Positions 25,106 to 38,044 of a stretch of 64,000 bases of DNA are shown in pieces. Position 1 is the first letter of the stretch. Each line of letters begins with the position of its first letter. The stretch comes from Myxococcota bacterium (GTDB lineage Bacteria > Myxococcota_A > Bradymonadia > UBA7976 > UBA1532). The stretch lies in NCBI GenBank assembly GCA_963169045.1, contig CAUJDF010000026.1, positions 60,171 through 124,170 on the forward strand, in the 5' to 3' direction. The translations under genes and the position numbers were made by a program. The notes under the pieces are model-generated. The model was not told the origin of the DNA. It saw only the letters and a list, made by a program, of their open reading frames with translations, and searched no databases.

Positions 25106-26455
25106 TCAGCGCGCGAAGACCGGGTTGGCGATGGCGGCGTGGCGCTCGTTGAGGGCGGGGCGCGGCGGCTCGACGAGCGCGAGGAAGGCGTCGCCGGCGG
25201 CGGCCTCGACCGCCACGAACACGTCGAGCGCACCCGCCTCGGCGACGGGCTGCTCGTGCACGACGGTCATGCCGGAGACCGGCGGCATGACGCTGTCGGC
25301 GGCGCGCCGGTCGTCGCAGCCGCCGGCGGCGACGCGGTAGACGCGCAGCACCCGCGCGCGCGCCGGCGCCTCGGCCAGCGCGCCGCGCACGCGCAGCCAG
25401 CGGCCGTCCGCCGCCGCGAACTCGCCGCCGCTCATGGCGAGCCAGGCGCGGTCCGCGCCGTACACGTCGAGCTCGAGCGGCGCTCCGGTGTCGCCGACCG
25501 CCACGCGGCCCGCGTCGAGGCCGGCGACGATCGCGGGCCACGTCAGGTCCGCGGCCCACACCCACGTCACCGGCTGGCCGAGCGGCGGGTCGAGCGTGGT
25601 GCCGGGCGGCTCGATGTGCACGCGGTGATTGTCGCTGCCGCCCACGCCGACCACGCGCCGTCCCTGGGACAGGTCGCACGCCCAGGCCTCCACGACCATC
25701 CGGTCGTAGAGGTCGAACCCGGCGCCGCCGTTCCAGACTTCGAGGGCGTCGTAGTCGCGGTCCGTCCAGTCGTAGTTGATCCAGATGGCGGGGCTGTAGG
25801 CGTGGTTCACGGTCGTGAAGCAGCCCGCCGCGCGCGCCTGGGCCAGCGCCTCGCCGCCCGTCACGGCGCTCATCGGCCGGTCGGTGAAGACGACGCCGCG
25901 CCAGTCGAAGGCGGCGAGGTCGCGAGGGGCGCACCCGACGTGGCCGCGTGACGCGTTCGGCGGCTCGGCGACCGGGCTGAGCTCGTTGCCGTCGATCATC
26001 AGGAACGTGGGGTCGCTGAGCTCGGCGGCGCGCTCCCAGTATGGGAACTCCGGGCCGCGATTGAACAATTCGGGGAGCTCGTCGCGCGTCGACGGGTCGC
26101 TGCCCGTGGAGTTGCTGTGGTCGGTGAGCAGCACGAAGTCGAGGCCTCGCTCGACGGCGACGGCCTTGATGTCCTCGGGCGGGCTGTCGCCGCCGGTGTC
26201 GTTGCTGGCGCCGGTGGCGTGCACGTGCAGGTCGCCGGCGTACCACCGGCCGGCGACCGCGCGCTCGCCCCAGGCCGCCGGTTGTGTCCCGCACCCAGCG
26301 TCGGCGTGCGGTTCCGTGCCGGGACCGCAGGGCTCGGCGGCGTCCGGCGCCGCGGCCGCGTCGGGCGCCGCGGCGTCCACCGGGCCGTCCGCCTCCGAAG
26401 ACGCCCCGCCGCATCCGCAGAGCACCGCCGCCGCCACCCACCCTCTACGCCCCAC
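25106..26455 (-). CDS. PHP-like (CehA/McbA-type) metallohydrolase lipoprotein
   Basis: 449 residues from a GTG at 26455, with GGAGG 6-8 bp upstream. MGRRGWVAAAVLCGC is a lipoprotein signal followed by an Ala/Asp linker. From about residue 65, RWYAGDLHVHATGAS, GLDFVLLTDHSNSTGS, ELSPVAEP, CFTTVNHAY and VGVGGSDNHRVH supply the metal ligands of the PHP/CehA fold (GDLHVH, TDHS, SDNH). Family members hydrolyse phosphoesters or carbamates, and many exported ones have no known substrate. The N-terminal start codon is 27 bp from that of the divergent esterase gene, so promoters must overlap. Confidence 0.87.
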   Translation of the reverse strand: MGRRGWVAAAVLCGCGGASSEADGPVDAAAPDAAAAPDAAEPCGPGTEPHADAGCGTQPAAWGERAVAGRWYAGDLHVHATGASNDTGGDSPPEDIKAVAVERGLDFVLLTDHSNSTGSDPSTRDELPELFNRGPEFPYWERAAELSDPTFLMIDGNELSPVAEPPNASRGHVGCAPRDLAAFDWRGVVFTDRPMSAVTGGEALAQARAAGCFTTVNHAYSPAIWINYDWTDRDYDALEVWNGGAGFDLYDRMVVEAWACDLSQGRRVVGVGGSDNHRVHIEPPGTTLDPPLGQPVTWVWAADLTWPAIVAGLDAGRVAVGDTGAPLELDVYGADRAWLAMSGGEFAAADGRWLRVRGALAEAPARARVLRVYRVAAGGCDDRRAADSVMPPVSGMTVVHEQPVAEAGALDVFVAVEAAAGDAFLALVEPPRPALNERHAAIANPVFAR

Positions 26456-26482
26456 GACCCACCTCCGGGCTACAATGCGGTC

Positions 26483-27442
26483 ATGATGCACCGAGTCGAA
26501 CACTTCCGGCGAAAGGCCGGGCAGATCGCGGCGCGCAGCATGTTCGAGGGCATGGCCCGCGCCGGCCGCCTGGTGCCCCAGGCGGACCCGCGTCGGCACG
26601 GCGTCGAGGTGCTGCGCGACATCCCATACGCCTGCACCGGCGCCGCCTGCCACACGCTCGACGTGTACCGCCCGACCGACCGCAGAGGACCGCTGCCGGT
26701 CATGCTCTACGTGCACGGCGGCGCGTTCTGCATCCTCTCGAAGGACACGCACTGGGTGATGGGCCTCGCCTACGCGAAGCGGGGCTTCGTCGTCTTCAAC
26801 ATCAACTACCGCCTCGCGCCGCAGTTCCCGTTCCCCGCGGCGCTCCAGGACGCCTGCCAGGCGCTGTCGTGGGTCGTCGAGAACGCGCACCGCTTCGGCG
26901 GCGACCCCACACGCCTGGCGTTCGCCGGCGAGTCGGCGGGGGCCAACCTCGTGACCGCGCTGACGATCGCCGCCTGCTGGCGCCGGCCGGAGCCCTGGGC
27001 GCAGGAGGTCTTCGACGTCGCGCCGCGCGTGAAGGCGGTCATCCCCGCCTGCGGCATCCTGCAGGTCACCGACCCCGACCGCATCGTGCAGCGCAAGAGG
27101 CTCTCGCAGTTCGTGGCGGACCGGGTGACCGAGGTGCACCGGTTGTACCTGCCGAAGGCGGCGCCGCCGGACCTCGATCTGGCCCTCGCCGACCCCCTGG
27201 TCGTGCTCGAGAACGCGCCGCCGCCCGCGCGCCCGTTGCCGCCCGTGTTCGCCTTCGTCGGCACGCGCGACCCGCTGCTCGACGACACGCGCCGCCTCGG
27301 CCGCGCCCTCGACCGCCTCGGGGCCGACTGCGAGGTGCGCTACTACCCCGGCGGCCTGCACGCCTTCCACGCGCTCGTCTTCGACCCGCGGGCGCGCGCC
27401 TGCTGGCGGCACCAGTACGCGTTCCTCGCCCGACATTTCTGA
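26483..27442 (+). CDS. Alpha/beta-hydrolase fold esterase
   Basis: 319 residues from the ATG at 26483 (next codon is also ATG). VMLYVHGGAFCIL has the HGGAF oxyanion motif of hormone-sensitive-lipase-like enzymes, LAFAGESAGANLVTAL carries the GESAG nucleophile elbow (about residue 150), FAFVGTRDPLLDD supplies the acid and YPGGLHAFHAL the His. The N-terminus (RKAGQIAARSMFEGMARAGR) is basic and helical, with no signal peptide. A short-chain esterase is likely. Confidence 0.9.
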   Translation: MMHRVEHFRRKAGQIAARSMFEGMARAGRLVPQADPRRHGVEVLRDIPYACTGAACHTLDVYRPTDRRGPLPVMLYVHGGAFCILSKDTHWVMGLAYAKRGFVVFNINYRLAPQFPFPAALQDACQALSWVVENAHRFGGDPTRLAFAGESAGANLVTALTIAACWRRPEPWAQEVFDVAPRVKAVIPACGILQVTDPDRIVQRKRLSQFVADRVTEVHRLYLPKAAPPDLDLALADPLVVLENAPPPARPLPPVFAFVGTRDPLLDDTRRLGRALDRLGADCEVRYYPGGLHAFHALVFDPRARACWRHQYAFLARHF

Positions 27443-27531
27443 AAAATTCAAGCCCGTTCGTTCGTCCTCCGATTGTGGACCTGACGTGACCGACCGGTGA
27501 ACGTCGACCTCCGCCATCGGAACGAGCCGGG

Positions 27532-29229
27532 ATGTTGAAGACGCGCCTGCGGGCCCTGGGCCTGACCCCCGACGCGCCGCCCTCGCCCGACGAGTGGCGC
27601 CGGGCCTTCGACGCGCTCGAGCGCGCGCTCGGCGAGGCCGAGGCCGCGCGGGCGGAGGCCGAGGGCTGCGCCCACCAGAAGAGCACCTTCCTCGCCGGCC
27701 TCACCCACGAGCTGCGCGCACCGATGAACGCGGTGGTCGGCATGACCGGGCTCCTCGTCGAGACCGGCCTCTCGCCCGAGCAGCAGGAGCTCACCGACGT
27801 CGTGCGCAAGTCGGCGGAGCACCTGCTCGCCCTGATGAACGGCCTCCTGGACCTCAGCCGGATCGAGGCGGGCGCCGTCGAGCTCGAGCGCGTGCCGTTC
27901 GACCTGCGCGCCGTGATGGACGACGTGGTCGAGCTCTTCGCCGAGCCCGTGACGCAGCGCGGCCTCGAGCTCGTCTGCCGCGTGACGCCCGACGTGCCCG
28001 CGGCGCTCCTCGGCGATCCGGCCCGGCTGCGGCAGATCCTGACCAACCTCGTCGGCAACGCGGTGAAGTTCACCGAGCGCGGCGAGGTGGTCGTCGAGGC
28101 GCGCGTCGAGCCGGCGGGCGACGACGCGGTCTCCCTCGTGGTCGAGGTCCGCGACACCGGCATCGGCATCACGCCCGACCAGCAGGCGCGGCTCTTCCGG
28201 CCTTTCGTGCAGGCGGAGCGTTCGACGGCGCGCCGCTTCGGCGGCACCGGCCTCGGCCTGGTCATCAGCCGGCACCTCGCGCGGCTGATGGAAGGCGACG
28301 TGGGCGTCGAGAGCGAGGCGGGGGCCGGCAGCACCTTCCGCGTCACGGCGCGCCTGGGCCTCCCGGCGGATCTGGCGGTCCCCTCGCCCGCGCCCGTGCT
28401 GAGCGGCGCCCGCGCGCTCGTCGTCGACGCCGTCACCTCGCGGCGCGAGGCGCTGCGCGGGCAGCTCGCCGCCTGGGGGCTGCGGGTGGAGGCGCGCCGC
28501 GACGTCGGCGGCGCCCTCGAGGCGCTCCACGCGGCGGCGCAGGCCGGCGCGCCCTTCGACCTCGTCGTCGCCGACCGCGACCTGCCGGGCACGAGCGGCC
28601 TGGCGCTGGCGATGTCGATCCAGCAGACGCCCGTCCTGCGGTCGTCGCGGGTCGTGCTGCTCGTCCCCTTCGGCGCCCGGCAGGACCGCGCGCTCCTCCG
28701 GCGCCTCAACGTCTCGATCTACCTGACGAAGCCGCTGCGGCAGCTCCCCTTGCGCCGCGCACTCGTGCGCGCGCTCGGCGGCCTCGACCCCACGGCGACC
28801 CTCAACGGGGACGGCACCTCGCCCGCCCCGCCGTTGCCGGTGGCGGCGCGTGTCCTCGTCGCCGACGACGACGTCGTCAACCAGCGCCTCGCGGTGCGCC
28901 TGCTCGAGCGCCTCGGCTGCCGCGCCGACGCGGTGGGCGACGGCGCCGAGGCCCTCGAGGCGCTCGACCGCATCGACTACGACCTCGTGCTGATGGACTG
29001 CCGAATGCCGGGCATGGACGGCTACGAGGCCGCGCGCCGCATCCGGTCCTCGGCCGCCGGCGACGTGCCGATCGTGGCGCTGACCGCGAGCGCCTTCCCC
29101 GGCGATCGCGAGCGCTGTCTCGCCGCCGGCATGGACGACCACCTCGTCAAGCCCGTCGCCCGCGAGGCGCTCGCCGAGGCCCTCCGCCGCTTCGTCCCGC
29201 GCGCACGACGCCGCGCCGCCGGAGAGTGA
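27532..29229 (+). CDS. Hybrid histidine kinase without input domain, two receiver domains
   Basis: 565 residues from the ATG at 27532. After about 40 residues comes a coiled-coil-like stretch, then HisKA with [15 protein letters not shown] (His59), and HATPase with [16 protein letters not shown] and [10 protein letters not shown]. There is no PAS, GAF or membrane helix, so the signal probably comes from a partner. The first receiver (about 295-415) is imperfect: only one Asp in VVDAV and no Thr/Ser at the switch, though DRDLPG and LTKPL persist. The second (about 440-560) is complete, with [15 protein letters not shown] (Asp near 489), LTASA and LVKPV. Phosphorelay is likely, output unknown. 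Confidence 0.93.
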   Translation: MLKTRLRALGLTPDAPPSPDEWRRAFDALERALGEAEAARAEAEGCAHQKSTFLAGLTHELRAPMNAVVGMTGLLVETGLSPEQQELTDVVRKSAEHLLALMNGLLDLSRIEAGAVELERVPFDLRAVMDDVVELFAEPVTQRGLELVCRVTPDVPAALLGDPARLRQILTNLVGNAVKFTERGEVVVEARVEPAGDDAVSLVVEVRDTGIGITPDQQARLFRPFVQAERSTARRFGGTGLGLVISRHLARLMEGDVGVESEAGAGSTFRVTARLGLPADLAVPSPAPVLSGARALVVDAVTSRREALRGQLAAWGLRVEARRDVGGALEALHAAAQAGAPFDLVVADRDLPGTSGLALAMSIQQTPVLRSSRVVLLVPFGARQDRALLRRLNVSIYLTKPLRQLPLRRALVRALGGLDPTATLNGDGTSPAPPLPVAARVLVADDDVVNQRLAVRLLERLGCRADAVGDGAEALEALDRIDYDLVLMDCRMPGMDGYEAARRIRSSAAGDVPIVALTASAFPGDRERCLAAGMDDHLVKPVAREALAEALRRFVPRARRRAAGE

Positions 29230-29248
29230 CTCTGCTACTCTCCCGGGC

Positions 29249-30271
29249 ATGCTCGAAGAACTCTCGCAGCGCATCGCCGCGCACCTGTCCCGCGAGACGG
29301 GCGCGCCGGCCACGGTCCACGACGTGCGCCCCTTGCCGGGCGGCGCGTGCCAGGAGCTCTTCCGCGTCGACGTGACGCTGGCCGCCGGCCCGCTCGAGGG
29401 CCAGCGCCGCTTCGTGCTGCGCAGCGACGCGCGCGAGTCGCTGCCGGGCAGCCTCGATCGCGACGCCGAGGGGCAGGTCATCAACGCCGCCGTCGCCGCC
29501 GGCGTGCCGACGCCGCCGGCACGCTGGGCCGCGAGGGGCCTCGTGCGCGCCGATGCCCACGCGTACTTCCTCGACTGGGTCGAGGGCGTCGCCATCGGGC
29601 GGCGCGTGGTGAGCCACCCGTCGCTGGCGGCGGCCCGCGAGGCGCTCCCGCGCCAGCTCGCCGCCGCGCTGGCCGCCGTCCACCGCGTCACCCCGGCAGG
29701 GTCGCCGCACCTGCCGCTGCCGGACCGCGACGTCGACCCGGTCGACGCCTCGCTGGGTGCGCTGCGCGCGATGCTCGACCGCCTCCCCGAGCCGCACGCG
29801 GCCCTCGAGCTGGCCTTCCGCTGGCTCGGCGAGAACCGCCCGCCGCTGGCGAAGCGCACGCTGGTCCACGGCGACTTCCGCACCGGCAACTTCATGGTCG
29901 GCCCCGGGGGCCTGGTCGCGGTGCTCGACTGGGAGTTCGCGCACTGGGGCGACCCGCTCGAGGACCTCGGCTGGCTCTGCGTGCGCGACTGGCGCTTCGG
30001 CAGCGTCGACCGGCCCGCCGGCGGCTTCGCGCGCCGTGGCGCCTTCTACGCGCTCTATGCCGAGGCCAGCGGGCGCGCCGTCGACCCCGCCGCCGTCCAC
30101 TTCTGGGAGGTCCTCGGCAACGTCCGCTGGGGCGGCGGCGCCGTCCTGCAGGGCGAGCGCTACCTCCAGGGCGGCAGCCGCGACCTCGAGCACCTCGCCA
30201 TCCCCCGCCGCGCCTGCGAAATGGAGTTCGAGGCCCTGCGGTTGATCGAAACCGGCCCGCCGAGGATGTGA
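29249..30271 (+). CDS. APH-family phosphotransferase linked to acyl-CoA dehydrogenase
   Basis: 340 residues from the ATG at 29249. LPGGACQELFRVDVT and FVLRSDARESLPGS fit the ATP-binding lobe, LVHGDFRTGNFMVG is the Brenner motif with the catalytic Asp, and AVLDWEFAHWGDPLEDLGW the metal-binding DWE motif. Such APH domains occur fused to acyl-CoA dehydrogenases in ACAD10 and may phosphorylate hydroxy-acids or hydroxyacyl-CoA. It begins the operon with DUF6285 and acyl-CoA dehydrogenase. Antibiotic resistance is unlikely in this setting. Confidence 0.9.
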   Translation: MLEELSQRIAAHLSRETGAPATVHDVRPLPGGACQELFRVDVTLAAGPLEGQRRFVLRSDARESLPGSLDRDAEGQVINAAVAAGVPTPPARWAARGLVRADAHAYFLDWVEGVAIGRRVVSHPSLAAAREALPRQLAAALAAVHRVTPAGSPHLPLPDRDVDPVDASLGALRAMLDRLPEPHAALELAFRWLGENRPPLAKRTLVHGDFRTGNFMVGPGGLVAVLDWEFAHWGDPLEDLGWLCVRDWRFGSVDRPAGGFARRGAFYALYAEASGRAVDPAAVHFWEVLGNVRWGGGAVLQGERYLQGGSRDLEHLAIPRRACEMEFEALRLIETGPPRM

Positions 30272-30273
30272 CC

Positions 30274-30681
30274 ATGCAGGACCGCCCGGACAAGCTGAAG
30301 CTGCTCGAGTCGGTGGCCCGCTTCCTCGGCGAGGAGCTGGCCCCGGCCATCGAGGACCGCGGGCTCGCCTTCCGCGTGCGCATCGCCGCCTGGCTGACGC
30401 AGATGGTGGCGCTCGAGCTGCTGCTCGGCGACGCGCAGGACGCCGCCCAGCTGCAGCGGCTGCGCGCGCTGTTCGGCGAGGAGGCGGACGCGCCCGCCAC
30501 GGCGGCGAAGCTTCACGAGGCGATCGCGCACCTCGAGACGCGCCTCGTCGACCGCATCCGCGAGGGGGCGCTCGACGACGCCGAGCGGGCCCGCATCACG
30601 GCCCACGTGAAGCAGACGCTGCGCGAGAAGCTGGTCGTCGTGCAGCCGCGATTCGACACCCGTCCCGACGTCGAGGGCTGA
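30274..30681 (+). CDS. DUF6285-family small protein
   Basis: 135 residues from the ATG at 30274, 2 bp after the APH stop. Helix-rich, with LLESVARFLGEELAPAIEDRGLAFRVRIAAWLTQMVALEL and ITAHVKQTLREKLVVVQPRFDT. I recognise the DUF6285 pattern, a small family regularly encoded between APH-type and ACAD10/11-type acyl-CoA dehydrogenase genes. No catalytic motif is visible; it probably assists the complex, which is inference. Confidence 0.85.
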   Translation: MQDRPDKLKLLESVARFLGEELAPAIEDRGLAFRVRIAAWLTQMVALELLLGDAQDAAQLQRLRALFGEEADAPATAAKLHEAIAHLETRLVDRIREGALDDAERARITAHVKQTLREKLVVVQPRFDTRPDVEG

Positions 30682-30699
30682 CCCCCACCCAGGAGCCAG

Positions 30700-31893
30700 A
30701 TGCACTTCGGACTTCCGCCCGAGCTCGAGCGGCTGCGCCGCGCCGTCCGCACCTTCGTCGACGAGCGCGTGATCCCGGTCGAGGACGCCGTCCTCGCCGA
30801 ATACGCCGGCGGCGACGACCAGCGCCTGCGCCTGCTGCAGGCCGAGGCGCGAGCGCAGGGACTCTGGCTGCCGCACCTGCCCCGGGACCTGGGCGGCCGC
30901 GGCCTCGGCACGATGGCGATGGTCGCGCTCTTCCGCGAGATGGGCCGCTCGCTGGCGGGGCCGCGCGCGTTCAACTGCGACGCGCCCGACCAGGGCAACA
31001 TGGACCTGCTCGTCCGCGCCGCGAAGCCCGCCGTCCGGGAGCGCTGGCTCAAACCGCTGTGCGAGGGCGAGATCACGAGCGCCTTCTGCATGACCGAGCC
31101 CGCGCCCGGCGCCGGCGCCGATCCGTCGAACCTCGCGACGCGGGCGGTGCGCGACGGCGACGAATGGGTCATCGACGGCCACAAGTGGTACTCGACGGGC
31201 GGCGGCACCGCGGCCTTCCTCATCGTGATGGCGCGCACCGGCGACGATCCGCGCGCCGGCGCGACCATGTTCGTCGTCGACCGCCACGCGCCGGGCGTCG
31301 AGCACGTGCGCGACGTGCCGACGATGGGCCCCGACGTGCTGCACCACCGCGAGGCCGAGCTGAAGTTTCACGGCGTACGCGTCGACGGCGACGCGGTGCT
31401 CGGGCAACCGGGCGAGGGCTTCAAGCTGGCGCAGGAGCGCCTCGTGCCCGCGCGCCTCACGCACTGCATGCGCTGGCTCGGCCTGGCCGACCGCGCGCTC
31501 GGCATGTGCCGCAACTACGTCGCGCGGCGCAACAGCTTCGGGCGCCCCCTCGCCGAGCACCAGCAGGTGCAGGCGATGATCGCGCGCAACGCCGCCGCCA
31601 TCCACGCCGGCGACCTGATGACCTTCCACTGCGCCTGGCGCTACGAGGAGGCGGGCACCCGCGCCGCGCAGGCCTACTCGTCGATGACCAAGAACCACGT
31701 GGCGCAGGCGCTCTGCCAGGTGCTCGACGACGCCATCCAGATGCACGGCGGCCTCGGCTTCAGCGACGACCTCCCCTTCGGCCGCTGGTACCGCATGGCG
31801 CGGGCCGCCCGCATCGCCGACGGCCCCGACGAGGTCCACACCGCCGTCATCGCCCGCGAATTCCTGGCCGATCGCCTCCACCTCCTCCTCTGA
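30700..31893 (+). CDS. Acyl-CoA dehydrogenase, ACAD10/11-type
   Basis: 397 residues from the ATG at 30700 with AGGAG before it. SAFCMTEPAPGAGADPSNLATRAVRDGDEWVIDGHKWYSTGGG is the flavin/substrate middle domain, and FGRPLAEHQQVQAMIARNAA plus AIQMHGGLGFSDDLPFGRWYRMARAARIADGPDEVH are the C-terminal helices. RIADGPDEVH is a hallmark of the ACAD10/11 branch, which acts on unusual, often long or branched and hydroxy-linked, acyl-CoAs. It forms a three-gene module with APH and DUF6285. Confidence 0.94.
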   Translation: MHFGLPPELERLRRAVRTFVDERVIPVEDAVLAEYAGGDDQRLRLLQAEARAQGLWLPHLPRDLGGRGLGTMAMVALFREMGRSLAGPRAFNCDAPDQGNMDLLVRAAKPAVRERWLKPLCEGEITSAFCMTEPAPGAGADPSNLATRAVRDGDEWVIDGHKWYSTGGGTAAFLIVMARTGDDPRAGATMFVVDRHAPGVEHVRDVPTMGPDVLHHREAELKFHGVRVDGDAVLGQPGEGFKLAQERLVPARLTHCMRWLGLADRALGMCRNYVARRNSFGRPLAEHQQVQAMIARNAAAIHAGDLMTFHCAWRYEEAGTRAAQAYSSMTKNHVAQALCQVLDDAIQMHGGLGFSDDLPFGRWYRMARAARIADGPDEVHTAVIAREFLADRLHLLL

Positions 31894-31957
31894 CCGCGAA
31901 ACCGTTCGGGCCCGCCGGTGCTCGTCTGACCGGGGGAACACTGACGAACGTGCGGCC

Positions 31958-34474
<2,517 letters not shown>

Positions 34475-34483
34475 GCGGGCGGC

Positions 34484-36154
34484 CTACTCGCAGGCGGCCA
34501 AAATCTCGATGCGCGCGCCCGACGGCGGGACCGCGCCGTCCTCGAAGACGAGCGCGTCGAGGCGGGTGTCGATGAACCAGTCGCGCACGGCGCGGCCGTC
34601 GATGCGCACCTCGAGCGCCCGCCCCTCGCGCGGCACGCCCGCCGGCAGCAGGAACGCCGGGCGCGGCCCGAACACGCGCGCGGCGATGCGCGCGGCGCCG
34701 GCGCCGAGGCCCTGCGCGGCGCACAGATCCTCGGCGCGGCCGCGGAAGGCGTCGACGAGCGTCTCGTACCGGAAGCCCGGCTGGACGACGATGCCGTCAT
34801 CCTCGCAACCCTCGGCGCCGCCGTCGCCGAGCCCGGCGATGGCGTGGAACTGCACCGGCTCGCCACCGCCGGCCAGCGCGCGCAGCGCGTCGATGAACTC
34901 GCCCGTCGGGCTGCGGCTCTGGTCGTCCTCGTCGCTGAGCACGACGATCGCCAGGGGCGCGGCGGCTCGCCGGAACCCGCGGTTGAAGTTGTTCGACAGC
35001 GGCGGCGTGAGCGCGCGCCGGATGGCCTCGAGGCCCTGCTCGTCGCCGCTGCCGCGCATGCCGACCGCCAGGATGCGCTGCGCGAGCGCCCCGATGACGC
35101 CCTCGCCGGGCTCGAGCCACTTCGGGTCTCCCTGCAGGCGGCCCGCCTTGTCGTCGTCGTCCACGTCGGTGGTGATGATGCCCACGTGGTAGTCGACCTC
35201 GTTCTCGGCGGCGAGCCCCAGCAGCGCCTCGGCGCTGTTCGACAAGGCGGCCTGGTGGATCGCCATGGAGCCGGAGTCGTCGATCAACAGCAGGAGGTCG
35301 ACCGCCGGCGGCGGCGCCTGCACGGTCTGGAACACGACGCCGCGGTCGCCGCCCTCGCCGGACAGCGCCACCCGGAGCGTCTGCGCGCCGCCGCGGGCCT
35401 CGGCGCGCAGCTCGAGCGCGCACTCGGCCTCGCCGCGGGCGCGCGGCGTGAAGACGACGTCGAACGTCGCGCTGCTGCCGGGCGCGAGCGGGCTGCAGCC
35501 CTCGGCGCCGGGCCAGCCGTCCACCGCGAAGGCGGCGCACCCGGCGCCGGCGAGCGTCGGCGCATGCACGCACAGGCTGGCGGGCGCGCCGTTGCCCGCG
35601 AGGACGGTCAGCGAACGGCGGCCCTCGCCGCACCCCGCGCCGACCTCGCCGAAGCCGACCGCCGGCGGATCGGCGCGCAGCCAGGGCACCTCCGGCGGCT
35701 CGCAGGCGTCGCCCACCCCGTCGCCGTCGGCGTCCGCCTGCGCGAAGTTCGGAGCGCCGGGGCAGTTGTCGCAGGGGTCGCCCACGCCGTCGTCGTCGGC
35801 GTCGCGCTGCGAATTGTTGGGTGAATTCGGGCAGTTGTCGCGGTCGTCGAGCACGCCGTCGTCGTCGGCGTCGCCCGGGGGGCCGATCTGCCCCCCCTCG
35901 CCGCCGGACCCGCCGGCGCCGCCGACACCACCGGCACCGCCGACGCCGCCGACCCCGCCCGCGCCGCCGACCCCGCCCGCGCCGCCGGCGCCGCCTTCGC
36001 CCCCGCCGCCGTCGTCGCCGCCGCCCACCACGTCGCCGTCCGCGGAGACGCTCGCGTCGCCCCCCGCCGGACCGCCGTCGCGGCGCGCCTGTTCGTTCGC
36101 CGTCTCGCATCCCCACAACGCGACGAGCGCCCACAGCACCGCGCTGGCCCGCAT
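34484..36154 (-). CDS. Lipoprotein with TSP3 repeats and a von Willebrand A domain
   Basis: 556 residues from the ATG at 36154. [16 protein letters not shown] is a lipoprotein signal. A Gly-rich GGAGGVGG linker (about 45-90) leads to three thrombospondin type 3-like calcium motifs ([41 protein letters not shown]). A beta domain (about 165-270) is of the choice-of-anchor type with [19 protein letters not shown]. From about 285, [17 protein letters not shown] is the MIDAS DxSxS site of a von Willebrand A domain, with DDDDKAG and LSDEDDQS downstream. It likely binds a ligand through a metal at the cell surface. Confidence 0.9.
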   Translation of the reverse strand: MRASAVLWALVALWGCETANEQARRDGGPAGGDASVSADGDVVGGGDDGGGGEGGAGGAGGVGGAGGVGGVGGAGGVGGAGGSGGEGGQIGPPGDADDDGVLDDRDNCPNSPNNSQRDADDDGVGDPCDNCPGAPNFAQADADGDGVGDACEPPEVPWLRADPPAVGFGEVGAGCGEGRRSLTVLAGNGAPASLCVHAPTLAGAGCAAFAVDGWPGAEGCSPLAPGSSATFDVVFTPRARGEAECALELRAEARGGAQTLRVALSGEGGDRGVVFQTVQAPPPAVDLLLLIDDSGSMAIHQAALSNSAEALLGLAAENEVDYHVGIITTDVDDDDKAGRLQGDPKWLEPGEGVIGALAQRILAVGMRGSGDEQGLEAIRRALTPPLSNNFNRGFRRAAAPLAIVVLSDEDDQSRSPTGEFIDALRALAGGGEPVQFHAIAGLGDGGAEGCEDDGIVVQPGFRYETLVDAFRGRAEDLCAAQGLGAGAARIAARVFGPRPAFLLPAGVPREGRALEVRIDGRAVRDWFIDTRLDALVFEDGAVPPSGARIEILAACE

Positions 36155-36254
36155 GGCTGCCTCCTCGACCTCGAAGGCGCACATGCTTGCCCGATCCGGG
36201 CGACCGACGCCACGCCCAAAGCGCATCATCTCGTCGAGGCACGGAGGAGAGTCC

Positions 36255-37253
36255 ATGCGACTGTTGGTGCTGGGCGGCACGAAGTTCCTGGGGCGCGGCG
36301 TCGTCGAGGCGGCCCTGGCGCGCGGTCACGAGGTCACGCTGTTCCACCGGGGCCGGACGAACCCCGGCCTGTTCCCTGAGGCGGAGCACCTGATCGGCGA
36401 CCGCGACGGCGGCCTCGAACCGCTGCGCGGGCGGCGCTGGGACGCCGTCGTGGATCCGTCCGGCTATGTGCCGCGCGTCGTCGGCGCCGCCGCCGACCGG
36501 CTGCGCGACGCGGTCGGCCACTACACGTTCGTCTCGTCCATCTCCGTCTACGCCCGCTTCGACCGCCCGGGCCTCGACGAGGCGGCGCCGGTACACACGC
36601 TCGAGGACCCGGCGTCCGAGGACGTCCAGGCCCACTACGGCGCGCTGAAGGTGGCGTGCGAGCAGGCGGTGGCCGCGCGCTTCCCGGGCCGCTCGGCGTC
36701 GATCCGGGCCGGGCTGATCGTCGGTCCGCACGATCCGAGCGGCCGCTTCCCCTGGTGGGTGGATCGCGTCGCGCGCGGCGGCGAGCTCGTGGCGCCGGCC
36801 CCACCCGAGCGGCCCGTGCAGTGCGTGGACGCACGCGACCTCGGCGCGTGGATGGTGCGCGTCGCGGAGCAGCGCACGGCCGGCGTCTTCAACGCCACGG
36901 GCCCCGCCGCCCCCCTCGCCTTCGCGACGTGGATCGAGACGCTGCGCGCGGTCGCCGGCAGCGACGCGCGCGCCGTCTGGGTGCCCGAGGCGACGCTGCT
37001 CGCGCACGGCGTGACGCCTTGGACGGACCTCCCCCTGTGGAGCCCGCTCGGCCACCCCGACTTCGCCCACATCCACGCCGTCGACGTCTCGCGCGCCGTG
37101 GCCGCGGGCCTCACGTGCCGGCCGATGGTCGAGACCGCCCGCGACACGCTGGCGTGGATCCGCGAACGTGGTGATTTCCCGATGGAAATGGGACCGGTCG
37201 GCCTCTCGCCCGAGGTCGAGGCGCGCGTGCTGGCGGCGGCGCGTCGGGGGTGA
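36255..37253 (+). CDS. NAD-dependent epimerase/dehydratase-family protein
   Basis: 332 residues from the ATG at 36255 with GGAGGAGA upstream. The N-terminus [21 protein letters not shown] is the GxxGxxG NAD(P)-binding turn of extended short-chain dehydrogenases. [13 protein letters not shown] holds the Ser of the active site, but the family YxxxK appears as [12 protein letters not shown] (Tyr and Lys present). Later [19 protein letters not shown] and [22 protein letters not shown] follow the isoflavone-reductase-like/NmrA-like branch. Substrate unknown. Divergent from the lipoprotein gene across 100 bp. Confidence 0.88.
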   Translation: MRLLVLGGTKFLGRGVVEAALARGHEVTLFHRGRTNPGLFPEAEHLIGDRDGGLEPLRGRRWDAVVDPSGYVPRVVGAAADRLRDAVGHYTFVSSISVYARFDRPGLDEAAPVHTLEDPASEDVQAHYGALKVACEQAVAARFPGRSASIRAGLIVGPHDPSGRFPWWVDRVARGGELVAPAPPERPVQCVDARDLGAWMVRVAEQRTAGVFNATGPAAPLAFATWIETLRAVAGSDARAVWVPEATLLAHGVTPWTDLPLWSPLGHPDFAHIHAVDVSRAVAAGLTCRPMVETARDTLAWIRERGDFPMEMGPVGLSPEVEARVLAAARRG

Positions 37254-37264
37254 GCGGTCGGACG

Positions 37265-38044
37265 TCAGCGGTCGCGCAGGACGAGCGCGGCCAGGTGCGG
37301 CCCGCGCTCCTCGGGCCCGCGACACGCGTTCTCGTCGATGATCGCCGCGATCACGACCACCCGCAGCGGCGTGCCGTCGGGGGCCACGACGTCCGCGGCC
37401 ACGCCGGGCTCGAGCGGGCGCGGCGTGTTCCCGGTCAGCGTGGCCGCGGCGTTGCGCTGAAGCAGGCAGTCGCCGATCACGTTGGGGCCGCACTCCACGT
37501 CCTCCACGGCGATCGAGACGCCGAAGACGCGGCGCGGTGTCGTGGCGCGCTCCCGCAGCGCGGCGAGGCGCGGACCATCGGCCGCGGTCACCTCGACCCG
37601 CCACTGGTCGAGCCCGTCGCTCGACGTCGTCAGCTCGACCGCCTCGCCCACCGCCAGCGGCAGCCGCTCGCCCGGCGGCAGCGCCACGCCGATGTCGTAT
37701 GTCCCGTCGGCGGTTTCGAGCGTGAACCCGACCTGGCCCGCCCGCGCGACGCGGCCCGCGAGGCGACGCCTCGCGCCCTCGGGGAGCGACGGCTCCGGCC
37801 ACACGCCGGCCTGTCCGTCCGGCGCGGTCACACAGTCGACCTGGCAGCGGATGGCCGGCGGGCGACACTGCGCGTCGCCTCGACAACAGGCCGACGCCGC
37901 GCCGTCGACCGGCAGCGCGTCGAGCGCGTCGGCGTCTGGGGCGTCGGCCGGGGCCGCGTCCGCGGGCGCGTCGGGGTCGAAACGTGGGCGAGCGTCGTCG
38001 GCGCACGCGGCCAGCGCGAGCGCCGCCAGCGCCGCGCGCCTCAC
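37265..38044 (-). CDS. Lipoprotein of unknown function
   Basis: 259 residues from a GTG at 38044, overlapping the acyltransferase stop (GTGA). MRRAALAALALAAC is a lipoprotein signal, then an Ala/Asp/Pro linker. A Cys-rich part (CCRGDAQC, CQVDC) leads into a beta-rich region VGFTLETADGTYDIGVALPPGE. Two more Cys near residues 195-205. No family recognised. It is last in an operon with an MFS-like transporter and an acyltransferase. Confidence 0.8.
   Translation of the reverse strand: MRRAALAALALAACADDARPRFDPDAPADAAPADAPDADALDALPVDGAASACCRGDAQCRPPAIRCQVDCVTAPDGQAGVWPEPSLPEGARRRLAGRVARAGQVGFTLETADGTYDIGVALPPGERLPLAVGEAVELTTSSDGLDQWRVEVTAADGPRLAALRERATTPRRVFGVSIAVEDVECGPNVIGDCLLQRNAAATLTGNTPRPLEPGVAADVVAPDGTPLRVVVIAAIIDENACRGPEERGPHLAALVLRDR

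Noticed and set aside
29249..30271. Aminoglycoside resistance gene
   Set aside because: Placed in an operon with DUF6285 and an ACAD10/11-type dehydrogenase, which points to acyl-CoA metabolism.
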